Notes under the pieces: model-generated
Seen by the model: the letters and a program-made list of their open reading frames with translations, nothing else
Database searches by the model: none
Told to the model about the DNA's origin: nothing
Position numbers and translations under genes: made by a program
Shown: positions 55,152 through 64,000 of the stretch, piece after piece
How positions within the stretch are numbered: position 1 is the stretch's first letter
Layout of the letters: each line of letters begins with the position of its first letter
Source: Shewanella dokdonensis
GTDB lineage: Bacteria; Pseudomonadota; Gammaproteobacteria; Enterobacterales; Shewanellaceae
NCBI RefSeq assembly: GCF_018394335.1
Contig: NZ_CP074572.1
Span: 3,906,001 to 3,970,000 of the forward strand
Direction of reading: 5' to 3'
DNA length: 64,000 nt

Positions 55152-55886
55152 TTAATTACGCCACAAACACTTACCGGACTTAGCCACCAAATCCAACCGC
55201 TGCTCATGCATAGTCAGTTCATCGGCAGAAGCACTGATCACTTTAAGTCTCGAACGATTATTATCAAGCCGGACAATACCGCCTTCAGCCCCCTCGGCAT
55301 GACCGCCATCGAGACTCAAGTTAAATTTGGTCTGCCCGCCCGTCATCGCCAGATACACGTCCGCAAGGATCTCGGCGTCAAGTAACGCGCCATGATATTC
55401 ACGGCGAGAATTATCAATTTGATAGCGCTTGCACAGTGCATCCAGATTGTTTTTCTGCCCTGGATGCAGGAATTTAGCGATAGCTAGTGAGTCAAGGATA
55501 GAACAGAGATCTTTGACCTTCGGCCCCTTAGGGTGCAATAGCGCAAATTCGTGATCGATAAAGCTCACGTCGAACGATGCATTGTGCGCCACCAGTTCAG
55601 CGCCCTCGATAAAGGCGGCAAACTCGGTAGCAATATCCTTGAACAGCGGTTCATTGGCCACGCGTTCATTGGTAATACCATGAACCGCAATGGCTTCTTC
55701 ATCAATGGCCTGTTGTGGGTTGATATATTTGTGAAAGGTTTTGCCAGTCAGACGGCGATTGATCACTTCCACACCGCCGATTTCAATAATCCGGTGCCCA
55801 ACATACACAGGGCCGCCACTCTGGTTCATGCCAGTGGTTTCGGTATCAAGAATGATCTGGCGAGCGGCACTAGAGACAATATTCAT
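55152..55886 (-). CDS. dnaQ: DNA polymerase III epsilon subunit (3'-5' proofreading)
   Basis: 244 residues. The DEDD exonuclease motifs are visible: ILDTETTGMN (Exo I), ELVAHNASFDVSFIDHEF (Exo II) and REYHGALLDAEILADVYLAM (Exo III with His). A helical C-terminal segment for binding the alpha subunit follows. It removes mismatched nucleotides during replication. Divergent from rnhA with 66 bp between, as in E. coli. Confidence 0.96.
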   Translation of the reverse strand: MNIVSSAARQIILDTETTGMNQSGGPVYVGHRIIEIGGVEVINRRLTGKTFHKYINPQQAIDEEAIAVHGITNERVANEPLFKDIATEFAAFIEGAELVAHNASFDVSFIDHEFALLHPKGPKVKDLCSILDSLAIAKFLHPGQKNNLDALCKRYQIDNSRREYHGALLDAEILADVYLAMTGGQTKFNLSLDGGHAEGAEGGIVRLDNNRSRLKVISASADELTMHEQRLDLVAKSGKCLWRN

Positions 55887-55952
55887 ATTATTTTTGCTGC
55901 TTACTCAATAACAACTTAAGATGACTGCTTTGCCAGCTATGTTAGCAACTTG

Positions 55953-56429
55953 ATGAACGAACTGAAACAGATAGAAATTTTTACCGATGGCTCCTGTCTT
56001 GGCAACCCTGGGCCGGGTGGATATGGGGTAGTCTTGCGCTACAAACAACACAGCAAAGAACTTTCTGGGGGATTCGCCCTCACCACCAATAACCGGATGG
56101 AACTATTGGCACCGATTGTCGCGTTGGAAAGCCTGAAAGAGCCCTGCCATGTTATCCTCACCAGTGATAGCCAGTATATGCGCCAGGGAATAACCCAATG
56201 GATCCACAACTGGAAGCGTAAAGGCTGGGTCACCGCCAATAAAACGCCCGTCAAGAATGTCGATTTGTGGCAACGCTTGGATAAAGCCACCGAAAAACAT
56301 CACATTGACTGGCGCTGGGTGAAAGGCCATGCTGGCCATGCTGAAAATGAACGTTGTGATACCTTGGCGCGCGAAGCCGCCGAGGCTCACCCGCAAGCCA
56401 CTGACAGTGGTTATTTGGCATCAACTTGA
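55953..56429 (+). CDS. rnhA: Ribonuclease HI
   Basis: 158 residues from ATG 55953; a TTG at 55950 is less likely. Catalytic acids: D in [18 protein letters not shown] in [11 protein letters not shown] in [12 protein letters not shown] and D in CDTLAREAA; also [20 protein letters not shown]. It degrades the RNA strand of RNA-DNA hybrids. The 3' end overlaps the convergent LysR gene by 19 bp. Confidence 0.96.
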   Translation: MNELKQIEIFTDGSCLGNPGPGGYGVVLRYKQHSKELSGGFALTTNNRMELLAPIVALESLKEPCHVILTSDSQYMRQGITQWIHNWKRKGWVTANKTPVKNVDLWQRLDKATEKHHIDWRWVKGHAGHAENERCDTLAREAAEAHPQATDSGYLAST

Positions 56430-57323
56430 TGTGATAACTGCAAAAAATCATTGCAGAAATGCACAAACGCGCTGGCAAGTGGTGTAAAGCTGTGTTGCTT
56501 GTGACGGATCAGGTAAAACGGCCTTGTCAGCGCCATACCTTGCACCGTCACCACACCAAATTCGCGCCTTGCCAGTTCTCGTTCAATCGTCAGCTCTGAT
56601 AACACGCCCAGCCCTGCCCCCTGCTTTACTGCCTGGCTTAATGGCATCAGGAGTGGGAAAGCTAAATTTGACTTCCGGATGTAACCCCAGCTGATTGGCG
56701 TTATTGACGAAATATTCTCGCGTCCCCGAGCCCTCTTCACGCAGCACCCACGCACAGCCAATTAACTGCTCAGGGCTGACACATTTACCGGCCAACGGAT
56801 GGGCTGGATGACAGAAAATACTCAGTCTATCTTGATGCCAAGGCGCAGTGACAATACGACTATCCAGACAATAGCCTTCAATAAACCCCAGTTCGGCACG
56901 AAAATCGGCCACCTGCTGCACCACGTTGCGGGTATTGTCTATGGTAAGTTCAATTCTGGCATCGGTGTGCTGCTGACTAAACGCCACCGCAGCTTTGGTC
57001 AGCAGAAAATTACCGATGGTGTTGCTGGCACTGACATTCAATGTCCCCGCCAACAGTGCGGAGGGATTGGCAAAGGCACTTTCGATATCGGCAGTCTGTT
57101 GTAATACTTTGCTGGCCATTGGCAGTAACATGCTGCCCTGTGAATTAAGTAATAGCCGATTACCTGAACGCTCAAATAGCCGCGTGGCCAATTGACGTTC
57201 CAGTTGCGCCAGCGCCATGGAAGTTGCCGGCGCTGATAGATTCACCATCTCAGCCGCTTTGGCAACTTGACCACTGCGGGCGATGGCCTCAAATATCTGC
57301 AATTGTTTCAGCGTGATGCGCAT
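56411..57323 (-). CDS. LysR-family regulator (one-base frameshift)
   Basis: 303 residues when an extra C in CC near 56625 is removed, so that [20 protein letters not shown] reads through. [23 protein letters not shown], then [20 protein letters not shown]. The effector domain includes ATHHPL-like ligand positions and [20 protein letters not shown], as in the CysB/CbbR-type branch. It is a transcription regulator of unknown regulon, lying between rnhA and the YafS-like gene. Here the indel is an insertion in a two-base run, unlike most others. Confidence 0.82.
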
Positions 57324-57351
57324 ATGAGTGAGTTGCCTTTCGGCCCTAGCC

Positions 57352-58071
57352 TTATTCCCGTTTCATTCGTCCAGAATAACCGGCGGTGGCGGCAGGTTGC
57401 CAGCCTCTCACACGTTTTCGTTGCCGATTAGCCACTGGCGTTAATGGCGCTTCAAGCTTACGCGCCACCAACAGGTATACCGCGCCAGTACCTGGCAACC
57501 AGCGGTGCTGCCATTGGCGCATTAACAAGGGAAAGTCCCAGTCAGGCATAAAGGCGTGGTAACACAACCGCTGATCATCGACTAGCTGATAGCCTAACAG
57601 CCCGAGCCAATCTCGAACCCGTGCTGGCATAAAAAAGCAGCCATTCCACGGCCAACGCTGTTGGTATTTTGGCAATAACTTACCCAGATAGGCGCTACTG
57701 AACGGATTGATACCACTGATGATCAGATAACCACCACTTACCAGTACTCGGTCCACTTCACGCAAAATACGGTAGGGATCTTGCTCTGATTCCAGCAACA
57801 GATGCATGGCAACGGCATCGATACTGGCGGATTTCAGTGGTAACTGCCAGTATTCGCCCTGTAGCGTGGCTCCATGGGCAGGATAAACAGAAAATTGGTG
57901 TTTTACTGCACATTGACTGCTGTCAACTTCAGCGCTTAACGGCCCTAACTGCAATAGATGGTAGCCAAATATTCTCGGCCACCAGTAAGCTAATGACTGT
58001 TGCAAATCATTACGTAATTGTTGTCCACCGGGAAGCGCGTCCCAGTTTGAGCCATGCGGATCTGGGGACAT
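57352..58071 (-). CDS. SAM-dependent methyltransferase, YafS-like
   Basis: 239 residues. Class I methyltransferase fold: LLQLGPLSAEVDSSQ for motif I (the usual Gly-rich loop is poor), ASIDAVAMHLLLESEQDPYR and EVDRVLVSGGYLIISGINPF. It matches E. coli YafS in size and position between gloB and rnhA/dnaQ. The substrate is unknown. Divergent from gloB with 120 bp between. Confidence 0.82.
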   Translation of the reverse strand: MSPDPHGSNWDALPGGQQLRNDLQQSLAYWWPRIFGYHLLQLGPLSAEVDSSQCAVKHQFSVYPAHGATLQGEYWQLPLKSASIDAVAMHLLLESEQDPYRILREVDRVLVSGGYLIISGINPFSSAYLGKLLPKYQQRWPWNGCFFMPARVRDWLGLLGYQLVDDQRLCYHAFMPDWDFPLLMRQWQHRWLPGTGAVYLLVARKLEAPLTPVANRQRKRVRGWQPAATAGYSGRMKRE

Positions 58072-58191
58072 AACCTCTCCGATTTGACTACAGCGATAAC
58101 AATAGCTTAATAATGAACGGCCTCCGCAGGCAAGGTCTGCAACAGGTAAAATTGATTACGGTCAGCTAGCGTGCAACTAAGGAGATTTCCA

Positions 58192-59010
58192 ATGTCTGTT
58201 ATGGAATACCCAGCAACTCAGCATCAGCACTTTGCAGTTTTTCCCATTGCGGCCTTTAACGATAACTATATCTGGTGCATACAACCTGAAAGTAGCGACC
58301 AGGTTTGGGTGGTCGATCCCGGTGATGCAGCGCCGGTTATCGCAGCCCTGACGCAAAAGAAACTGCGGTTGGCGGGCATACTGATCACCCATCATCATCG
58401 GGATCACACTGGCGGGATAGATGCGTTATTGCGCCATTTTGGCAAACAAACACCTGTCTATGGCCCTGACAATACCGCCATACATGGCATCAGTCATCCG
58501 CTTACCAAACAAGGTGATTATCGGCTGACAGCCGGGCATACGACATTATCGCTGCAACTATATGCGGTGCCGGGGCACACATTAGATCACATTGCCTATC
58601 TTATCGATGATGCACTCTTTTGCGGTGACACGCTGTTCTGTGCGGGCTGTGGCCGGCTGTTTGAAGGCAGCGCAGAGCAGCTATACCAGTCGTTACAGAA
58701 AATTGCCCAGTTACCCCAAGACACCAAAATCTACCCTGCCCATGAATATACCCTGTCCAATCTCAAATTTGCCGCCATGGCCGAACCCGATAACCAGGCA
58801 TTAGCCAGCTTTACCGAACAGGCCAAACAGTTACGGCAACAACAACGCCCCACACTTCCCAGCTCCGTTGCCCGGGAGTTAGCGATCAACCCATTTTTGC
58901 ACTGCGATGATGCACGCTTAGCGCCCATATTAAGCCAGCATTGGCAAACCGCAGCAGATTCTGCCGTGACCCGCTTAAAACTTCTCCGACAGTGGAAAGA
59001 CAATTGCTGA
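58192..59010 (+). CDS. gloB: Hydroxyacylglutathione hydrolase (glyoxalase II)
   Basis: 272 residues from ATG 58192, after AAGGAG. The metallo-beta-lactamase motif ITHHHRDHTGG binds the binuclear metal centre, with later ligands in VPGHTLDHIAYLID, FCGDTLFCAGCGRLFEG and YPAHEYTLSNLKFA. It hydrolyses S-lactoylglutathione to lactate and glutathione, the second step of methylglyoxal detoxification. The 5' neighbour is the YafS-like gene and the 3' neighbour mltD, as in related genomes. Confidence 0.95.
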   Translation: MSVMEYPATQHQHFAVFPIAAFNDNYIWCIQPESSDQVWVVDPGDAAPVIAALTQKKLRLAGILITHHHRDHTGGIDALLRHFGKQTPVYGPDNTAIHGISHPLTKQGDYRLTAGHTTLSLQLYAVPGHTLDHIAYLIDDALFCGDTLFCAGCGRLFEGSAEQLYQSLQKIAQLPQDTKIYPAHEYTLSNLKFAAMAEPDNQALASFTEQAKQLRQQQRPTLPSSVARELAINPFLHCDDARLAPILSQHWQTAADSAVTRLKLLRQWKDNC

Positions 59011-59258
59011 ATTCTTGGTTACAATGAGTCGCTTTGGCGCAGTTCAGTCCGCTATTGAGCTCTGCGCTAGTAGTATAACTTTATGATAATTAAGAAGTAC
59101 TACAGAAGTTCGGCCAGCACCTCTCGCCGAAAATAACATTATGCCGGGTTCTCACCCGGTACCTGTCTGGCATGTTTTATCACCTGCGCCAGACAAACTA
59201 ACGGTGCTGGTTCAATAACGTTTTCTGTCGCACGACAGCTTTTTGAGGATAGGCGCTT

Positions 59259-60804
59259 TTGAAGCAACGGAATTTATTCACCACCGCTGGGATAGTAGTG
59301 TTTCTTGCGGGCTGTCAGACTGTACCGTTACAGTCATCGCAAACGGCTCCCCAAAGCCTCCGGCCAATGCCGCTGAGGTGCTACAAAAAGCGCCACAGGA
59401 ACCACAGCAACCACAACTGGCGGTGACGGATGTGTGGCAACGACTGCGCAATCAGCTCGAGCTCTCGGTTCCAGATAACAAGTTAGTACAGCAATATCGC
59501 AACTGGTACATTCAAAACCCCAAACATCTGCAGCAGATTTCTGAACGTGCTGCCCCATTTCTGTATCTCATCGTTGATCAGATAGAACAGCGTCACCTAC
59601 CGATGGAACTGGCGCTGTTACCAATAGTTGAAAGTGCTTTTGATCCCTATGCTTATTCCCCTGGTGCGGCGTCAGGGCTGTGGCAATTCACCTCCCCATG
59701 GCGCGTCATTTCGGGCTGAAAATAAACTGGTGGTATGATGGTCGGCGTGATGTGCCTGCCGCCACCAAAGCCGCGTTGGACATGATGCAGTATCTGTATC
59801 AAAAGACAGGAAACAACTGGCTGTATGCTATCGCAGCATACAATACCGGTGAGGGCCGAGTGCTCAATGCCATTCGACGCAACGCCAGCCAGGGTAAACC
59901 CACAGATTTTTGGTCACTGTCGCTGCCTAAGGAAACCGAGCGTTACGTGCCGCAATTATTGGCGTTAGCCGATGTAATCAAGCATGCGGACCAATATGGC
60001 GTGCAATTGTCTCCGATTGATAATCAGCCCGCGGTTGAAGTGGTCGATATTGGTAGCCAGATTGACCTGGCTTTAGCCGCCAAACTGGCAGGCATGGATA
60101 TCAGTGAGTTACAGCAACTTAACCCTGGTTATAATCGCTGGGCCACGGCGCCTAAAGGCCCATTCAAGCTGGTGTTACCCGTAGATAAAGCACAGGACTT
60201 CGAAGTAGCACTCGCGACAACCGACCCAGCTGATCGCCTTAACTGGCTACGTTATGAAATTCAACCTGGGGATTCACTCGGACAGATTGCTAAACAGCAT
60301 CAGACCACCGTTGATATCATCCGCTCGGTCAATAATATTCAAGGCAATAACATTATTGCGGGCAAACATCTGCTGATCCCTGTGTCGTTACAAGATGCCA
60401 GTGCCTATCCGCTTTCTGCTGATAATCGGTTACAAAACAAACAGAGTAAAGGCCGATATAAGGTCACCTATAAAGTGCGTAGCGGTGATTCTTTGTGGAA
60501 AATCGCTCGGGCTAATAACCTCAGTGTCAGCGAAATTGCCAGTTGGAACGGAATGTCGGTAAAAGCGCCATTGCGCCCGGGTAAACTGCTGGTGTTGTGG
60601 CACAACCGTAGCACAGATAACAGTGCCATTACCCGTACTGTAAAATATAAGGTTCGCGATGGGGACTCTTTGGCAAGAATTGCCGACAAGTTCAATGTCA
60701 CTGTTACCCAATTACAAGAGTGGAATCAGCTACAACGGCAGAAGTACCTACAACCGGGCCAGGTACTCACCTTATTTGTTGATATCACTGCCAGCGGTAG
60801 TTAA
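59259..60804 (+). CDS. mltD: Membrane-bound lytic murein transglycosylase D (two frameshifts)
   Basis: About 515 residues from TTG 59259 once two C-run losses (near 59350-59353 and 59694-59697) are repaired. Lipobox VVFLAGC near the start anchors it to the outer membrane. The SLT domain has the catalytic Glu in LLPIVESAFDPYAYSPGAAS and GLWQF, followed by INWWYDGRRDVPAATKAALD and AIAAYNTGEGRV. Three LysM repeats close the protein (YEIQPGDSLGQIAKQH, YKVRSGDSLWKIARAN, YKVRDGDSLARIADKF). It cleaves glycan strands to form anhydromuropeptides. Confidence 0.92.
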
Positions 60805-60973
60805 CCGTTGTTTTTTGAGGCGAATGGCACATTTTGTGGCATTCGCTTGACCTCAATCAAAGATTCAGAATCCCACTTGCGCCGATAGTAATCCATAAGT
60901 GAGGCGTCACAATTTTGACACTCATAATTTAGCATAATAAAAATAAACTAACGATTAACTGCGCTGTGTGGAT

Positions 60974-62527
60974 ATGACGCGAGATAACTACATCACTGAT
61001 GTGGAAACTGCTGTGCCTGAAGATGGCCGCATTATTTCCACTACCGATTTAAAGGGAAGAATTACCCATATAAATCAGCAATTTTGCGATATCTGTGGAT
61101 ATAGCAAGCAGGAACTATTAGGGCATGGGCATAATATAGTACGCCATCCGCACATGCCAAAAGCCGCGTTTGCTGATTTATGGCATGACATCCAACAGGG
61201 TAAAAACTGGATGGGGCTAGTAAAAAACCGCCGCAAAGATGGTGGCTATTACTGGGTCAATGCTTTTATTACCCCGATTCGCCGCGCAGGCAAAATTTTC
61301 GAATACCAGTCCGTTCGCACCAAGGCCGATCCCGCCCTAGTGCAACGTGCCACAGCCTGCTATGCCGACATCGAGAAAGGCAAACTGCCGCTCCCTAAAC
61401 TGGCGTTATCACTGCCAGCCAAAATCGGTATTGCTTGGGCACTCTCATCAATATTGCTAGTAACTTTACCCTTCATTCCTGCCAGTGCTGGCATCTTAGC
61501 CGTCTTAGCTGCACTGCTACTTATGGGGATAACTATTGGCAAATTGCTCTCTCGCTGTCGTCGTCTGCAACAACTCAGTGATGAAGTACAGCAAAGTAAG
61601 CTGATGCAGGCAATTTACACCGGGGATACAGATGTTCTCTCTGCGGCAGAGTTGAGTCTCCGCATGCAACGCGCCGAGATCATCGCTATCACCGCGCGGA
61701 TTGACGACACCAGTGAACACCTGACGAATAATCTGGAATCTCACCAACAATCCGTTGATGCCAACCATAAAGAGCTGTCACAGCAAGCGTTAGCATTAGA
61801 TGAACTGGCGGCCGCGATTAGCCAGATGAAAAGTGCCATTACTGAAATTGCGTCAACCTCTTCCAATACCGCCACGGACGTCACCGATCTTGAAACCAGC
61901 AATCAGGATACGATGAAAGCGCTACAAGCTAGTCGCGCCGCTAATTCAGAGATGAGTGGTTTACTACAGAAAGTCGCAACGCAGATTGCCGAATTGGATC
62001 AGCAATGCGCCAGTGTTAATACCGTGCTGGAAGTGATTGAACAGCTGTCTGAACAGACTAACTTACTGGCACTCAATGCCGCCATTGAAGCGGCCAGAGC
62101 GGGTGAAGCTGGCCGTGGTTTTGCTGTGGTTGCCGACGAAGTCCGGGCACTCGCGCAACGCTCTTCGGGGTCGGCTAAAGAGATTTTTGCCATCATTCAT
62201 CAGCTCAGTGATCAGAGTCGCCAAGCGGTTGCGGAAATGGATAAAAGCCAGACACTTACGCAGCACAGTATGGAACTCGAACAGCAACTGGTGAATCGTT
62301 TGAACGAGGAAGCTCAGGCACTTGGCCGGATCACCGCCAACAGTCACCAGATTGCAGTAGCCACCGAGGAGCAAGCCTACACGGTAGAACAGCTCCATCT
62401 GAATTCATGCCGTCTGCAAAGTGGTGTTGCTAAATTGCAGGAAAACAGCCAGGAAGCCAGCACCCATGGTGAAGAGTTAAGACGCCAGAGTGAACGGCAA
62501 CAAGAGTTGATCTCGCAATTCAAATAA
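60974..62527 (+). CDS. PAS-domain methyl-accepting chemotaxis protein (Aer-like)
   Basis: 517 residues from ATG 60974. The N-terminal PAS domain (about 20-110) includes [20 protein letters not shown] and [20 protein letters not shown], the pattern of FAD- or ligand-binding Aer-type sensors. Two membrane helices follow (residues 150-195). The cytoplasmic signalling hairpin [20 protein letters not shown], then [20 protein letters not shown] is conserved. It senses energy state or redox and signals to CheA via CheW. No periplasmic domain is evident. Confidence 0.9.
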   Translation: MTRDNYITDVETAVPEDGRIISTTDLKGRITHINQQFCDICGYSKQELLGHGHNIVRHPHMPKAAFADLWHDIQQGKNWMGLVKNRRKDGGYYWVNAFITPIRRAGKIFEYQSVRTKADPALVQRATACYADIEKGKLPLPKLALSLPAKIGIAWALSSILLVTLPFIPASAGILAVLAALLLMGITIGKLLSRCRRLQQLSDEVQQSKLMQAIYTGDTDVLSAAELSLRMQRAEIIAITARIDDTSEHLTNNLESHQQSVDANHKELSQQALALDELAAAISQMKSAITEIASTSSNTATDVTDLETSNQDTMKALQASRAANSEMSGLLQKVATQIAELDQQCASVNTVLEVIEQLSEQTNLLALNAAIEAARAGEAGRGFAVVADEVRALAQRSSGSAKEIFAIIHQLSDQSRQAVAEMDKSQTLTQHSMELEQQLVNRLNEEAQALGRITANSHQIAVATEEQAYTVEQLHLNSCRLQSGVAKLQENSQEASTHGEELRRQSERQQELISQFK

Positions 62528-62555
62528 AACTGAGCTAATTATTTGTTTCAAAAAG

Positions 62556-62585
62556 AAAAGTCAGACATAAAGTCTGACTTTTTTA
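62556..62585. terminator. Terminator between the MCP and asmA genes
   Basis: AAAAGTCAGAC pairs with GTCTGACTTTT across a 5-base loop, followed by TTTAT. Convergent genes, so probably bidirectional. Confidence 0.9.
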
Positions 62586-62601
62586 TCACCTAAAATAAAA
62601 C

Positions 62602-64000
62602 CTACTGCACACCCAGCTTTTTAAATAGGCTGTCTTTTAGCTTATCTTTGGCTTTTTCTGCTTCATCTTTCAGCTTGTTTTTAAACAAGGCATCAGTATC
62701 GAGTGAAAATTTCGGTTCGGCAAAAGAGCCACTGATCAATAACGGAATCTCAATACCCGCCAATTGCTCGGAGCCTTTACCACCTTGCCCTTTTAGAGTG
62801 TCTACCAACGCGGTTTTCAAGCGATAATCCAAAGATTCTTGCAGCAAATTCGCACCACCAGCCCCTGATAACCGAATCAGTGGTGATGACATGGCCAGAT
62901 CTGGGTTGTTAGCAACCCCATCTTTTACCGTAAAGTTGCCAGTAAGACTGGTAAAGTCGGTTTTCTGTTCTTCGGCTTTGGGACTACTCAAATCACCTTT
63001 CAGTTTGGCCTGCGCATTACGGATCATCAGCGGAATATTGATTCCGTATAACGCACCATCAGCAATATTAAAACTGCCATTCACATCCAGATTCTTTTTA
63101 ATATTATCGGGCAACAGACTGCTACCACTGCCTTTGGCGGTAATATTGGCATTTCCTGCCAGCATATCGATTTGCGCGGCATCGGTCAGCAAGGGGCGCA
63201 GATGCACCTGACTGAGTGATGAATTGAAACTGTAACTTGCCACCGGCTGGCGGCCATCCACTTTTGCGGAGGCGTTCAATTTACCTTGGTACAGATCCGC
63301 CGTCATTTGCTGAAGTTCCAAAACGCCATTATTCAATTTGGCGTTCATCACCCAGTTCTCTGTGGTTAACCCTGCCACCTTTAATGATTTGACCGAGAGT
63401 CCCAGCGTCATATTAACGGCCTTCATACCACTGAGATCTGGCTCGGTGGTCGCCGCCGGACTACTTGCCTTAGGCTGCGCATCCTTATTGGATGTTTCTG
63501 GTGCCGCTGGCAGTAACTTATCCAGGTCGATATCCCCAAATGCCAGCTTAGTCTCTACCTGAGGCACCTTGCCGCCATAGGCAACGGTCATATCGCCGCT
63601 ACCGGAGATATCAGCAACGGTTAATTGGCTTAACACTAAAGACAAGGCCTGTTTGGCGGTATCAATATGAATGTCTGCATTCAGATTAGCTTGCATTTCG
63701 CCATGTGGAATCGAGCCACCTTTTACGGTGTTTTTGATTGAAAAATCTTTTAGGTCAAGCTGTTGCAGATTTGCAGATATTTTCAGTTGTCCTTCGCCTT
63801 CACTGGCGAGCGTCATCTGTGGCATCTCACCGCTGAATTGATAGGCAAGTGGCGCAAATTTATCCAAGGCCAGTGCCCCGAGTGTTAGTGAGGACAAGGT
63901 AAAAATATTTTCTGTACCCTGCTGACGATCCAGCAAACGCACCTGCGCATTGGTGACACTGATGCCACCGATATTCAATCCCGCCAAGGTCAAATTATTG
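62602..64000 (-). CDS. AsmA family protein, C-terminal part
   Basis: At least 466 residues; the N-terminus lies outside the window. The repeated beta-strand pattern (LKISANLQQLDLKDFSIKNT, NGVLELQQMTADLYQGKLNA, AKVDGRQPVASYSFNSSLSQ) and the C-terminal LLISGSFAEPKFSLDTDALF match AsmA-like proteins that bridge the inner and outer membranes and are thought to carry phospholipids. A charged helical end follows (KDEAEKAKDKLKDSLFKKL). No break in the visible part. Confidence 0.85.
   Translation of the reverse strand, partial: NNLTLAGLNIGGISVTNAQVRLLDRQQGTENIFTLSSLTLGALALDKFAPLAYQFSGEMPQMTLASEGEGQLKISANLQQLDLKDFSIKNTVKGGSIPHGEMQANLNADIHIDTAKQALSLVLSQLTVADISGSGDMTVAYGGKVPQVETKLAFGDIDLDKLLPAAPETSNKDAQPKASSPAATTEPDLSGMKAVNMTLGLSVKSLKVAGLTTENWVMNAKLNNGVLELQQMTADLYQGKLNASAKVDGRQPVASYSFNSSLSQVHLRPLLTDAAQIDMLAGNANITAKGSGSSLLPDNIKKNLDVNGSFNIADGALYGINIPLMIRNAQAKLKGDLSSPKAEEQKTDFTSLTGNFTVKDGVANNPDLAMSSPLIRLSGAGGANLLQESLDYRLKTALVDTLKGQGGKGSEQLAGIEIPLLISGSFAEPKFSLDTDALFKNKLKDEAEKAKDKLKDSLFKKLGVQ

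Noticed and set aside
60820-60847. Inverted repeat GCGAATG...CATTCGC after mltD as a terminator
   Set aside because: An internal mismatch and no T-run; could be chance or a protein site.
1-64000. CRISPR arrays and rRNA genes
   Set aside because: No regular spacer-repeat array of the right size and no rRNA sequence was seen.

Overview
The window looks like a chromosome segment of a Shewanella-like gammaproteobacterium. The evidence is the long-form gapB, DUF2989 lipoprotein and gapA group, the lapA-lapB-pyrF operon, fadE behind a PsrA-type box, and the dnaQ/rnhA/yafS/gloB/mltD neighbourhood. The assignment rests on protein recognition and gene order by eye; no search was run.

Layout. 1-1574: start of a Bax-like gene and tyrB. 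1575-5035: an accessory stretch with a gene remnant, a lipoprotein, a Fic protein with a probable antitoxin gene converging on it, a single-strand-binding-protein tail fragment and short repeats. 5036-18741: a compact lambdoid element. It has a cI/cro switch with three operator-like palindromes at 11412-11494, a leftward operon (small genes, replication initiator O with internal iterons, DnaC-type loader, a second tyrosine recombinase, an XRE regulator, a Q-like antiterminator) and a rightward operon (DUF550-like, PapB-like, ASCH-like, Dam, DUF4224, integrase). No terminase, capsid, tail or lysis gene is visible, so it is a defective prophage or a satellite-like element. 19353-19605: tRNA-Gly, tRNA-Cys and tRNA-Leu in one operon with a clear promoter.

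19794-37216 is core metabolism: gapB, gapA, an NhaC antiporter, alaA, yfbR, a dGTPase-like gene, a MarC family gene, a DUF2058 gene, pyrF, lapB, lapA, an alkyltransferase-like gene, DUF3108, yafJ and fadE. An intact-looking IS3-family element (37271-38569, TTA target duplication, programmed -1 frameshift) separates fadE from a CPA1 antiporter.

41349-53367 is an oxidoreductase and aldehyde-stress-like cluster: a Tat-signal alcohol dehydrogenase, a YqhC-like AraC regulator, YqhD, an MFS carrier, a cyclophilin-like protein, a PptA tautomerase, a YahK-like reductase, two cupins, a PatB/MalY-type enzyme, DUF3737 and a LysR regulator. The rest is tRNA-Asp, a TIGR03503-type membrane protein, dnaQ, rnhA, a LysR regulator, a YafS-like methyltransferase, gloB, mltD, a PAS-MCP and part of asmA.

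Caution: more than 20 genes, including gapA, alaA, lapB, tyrB, mltD and yqhD, are broken by single-base indels, nearly all losses from homopolymer runs. This looks like sequencing or assembly error. I give merged coordinates for these genes and name the break. Three prophage genes carry in-frame stops that such errors do not explain.
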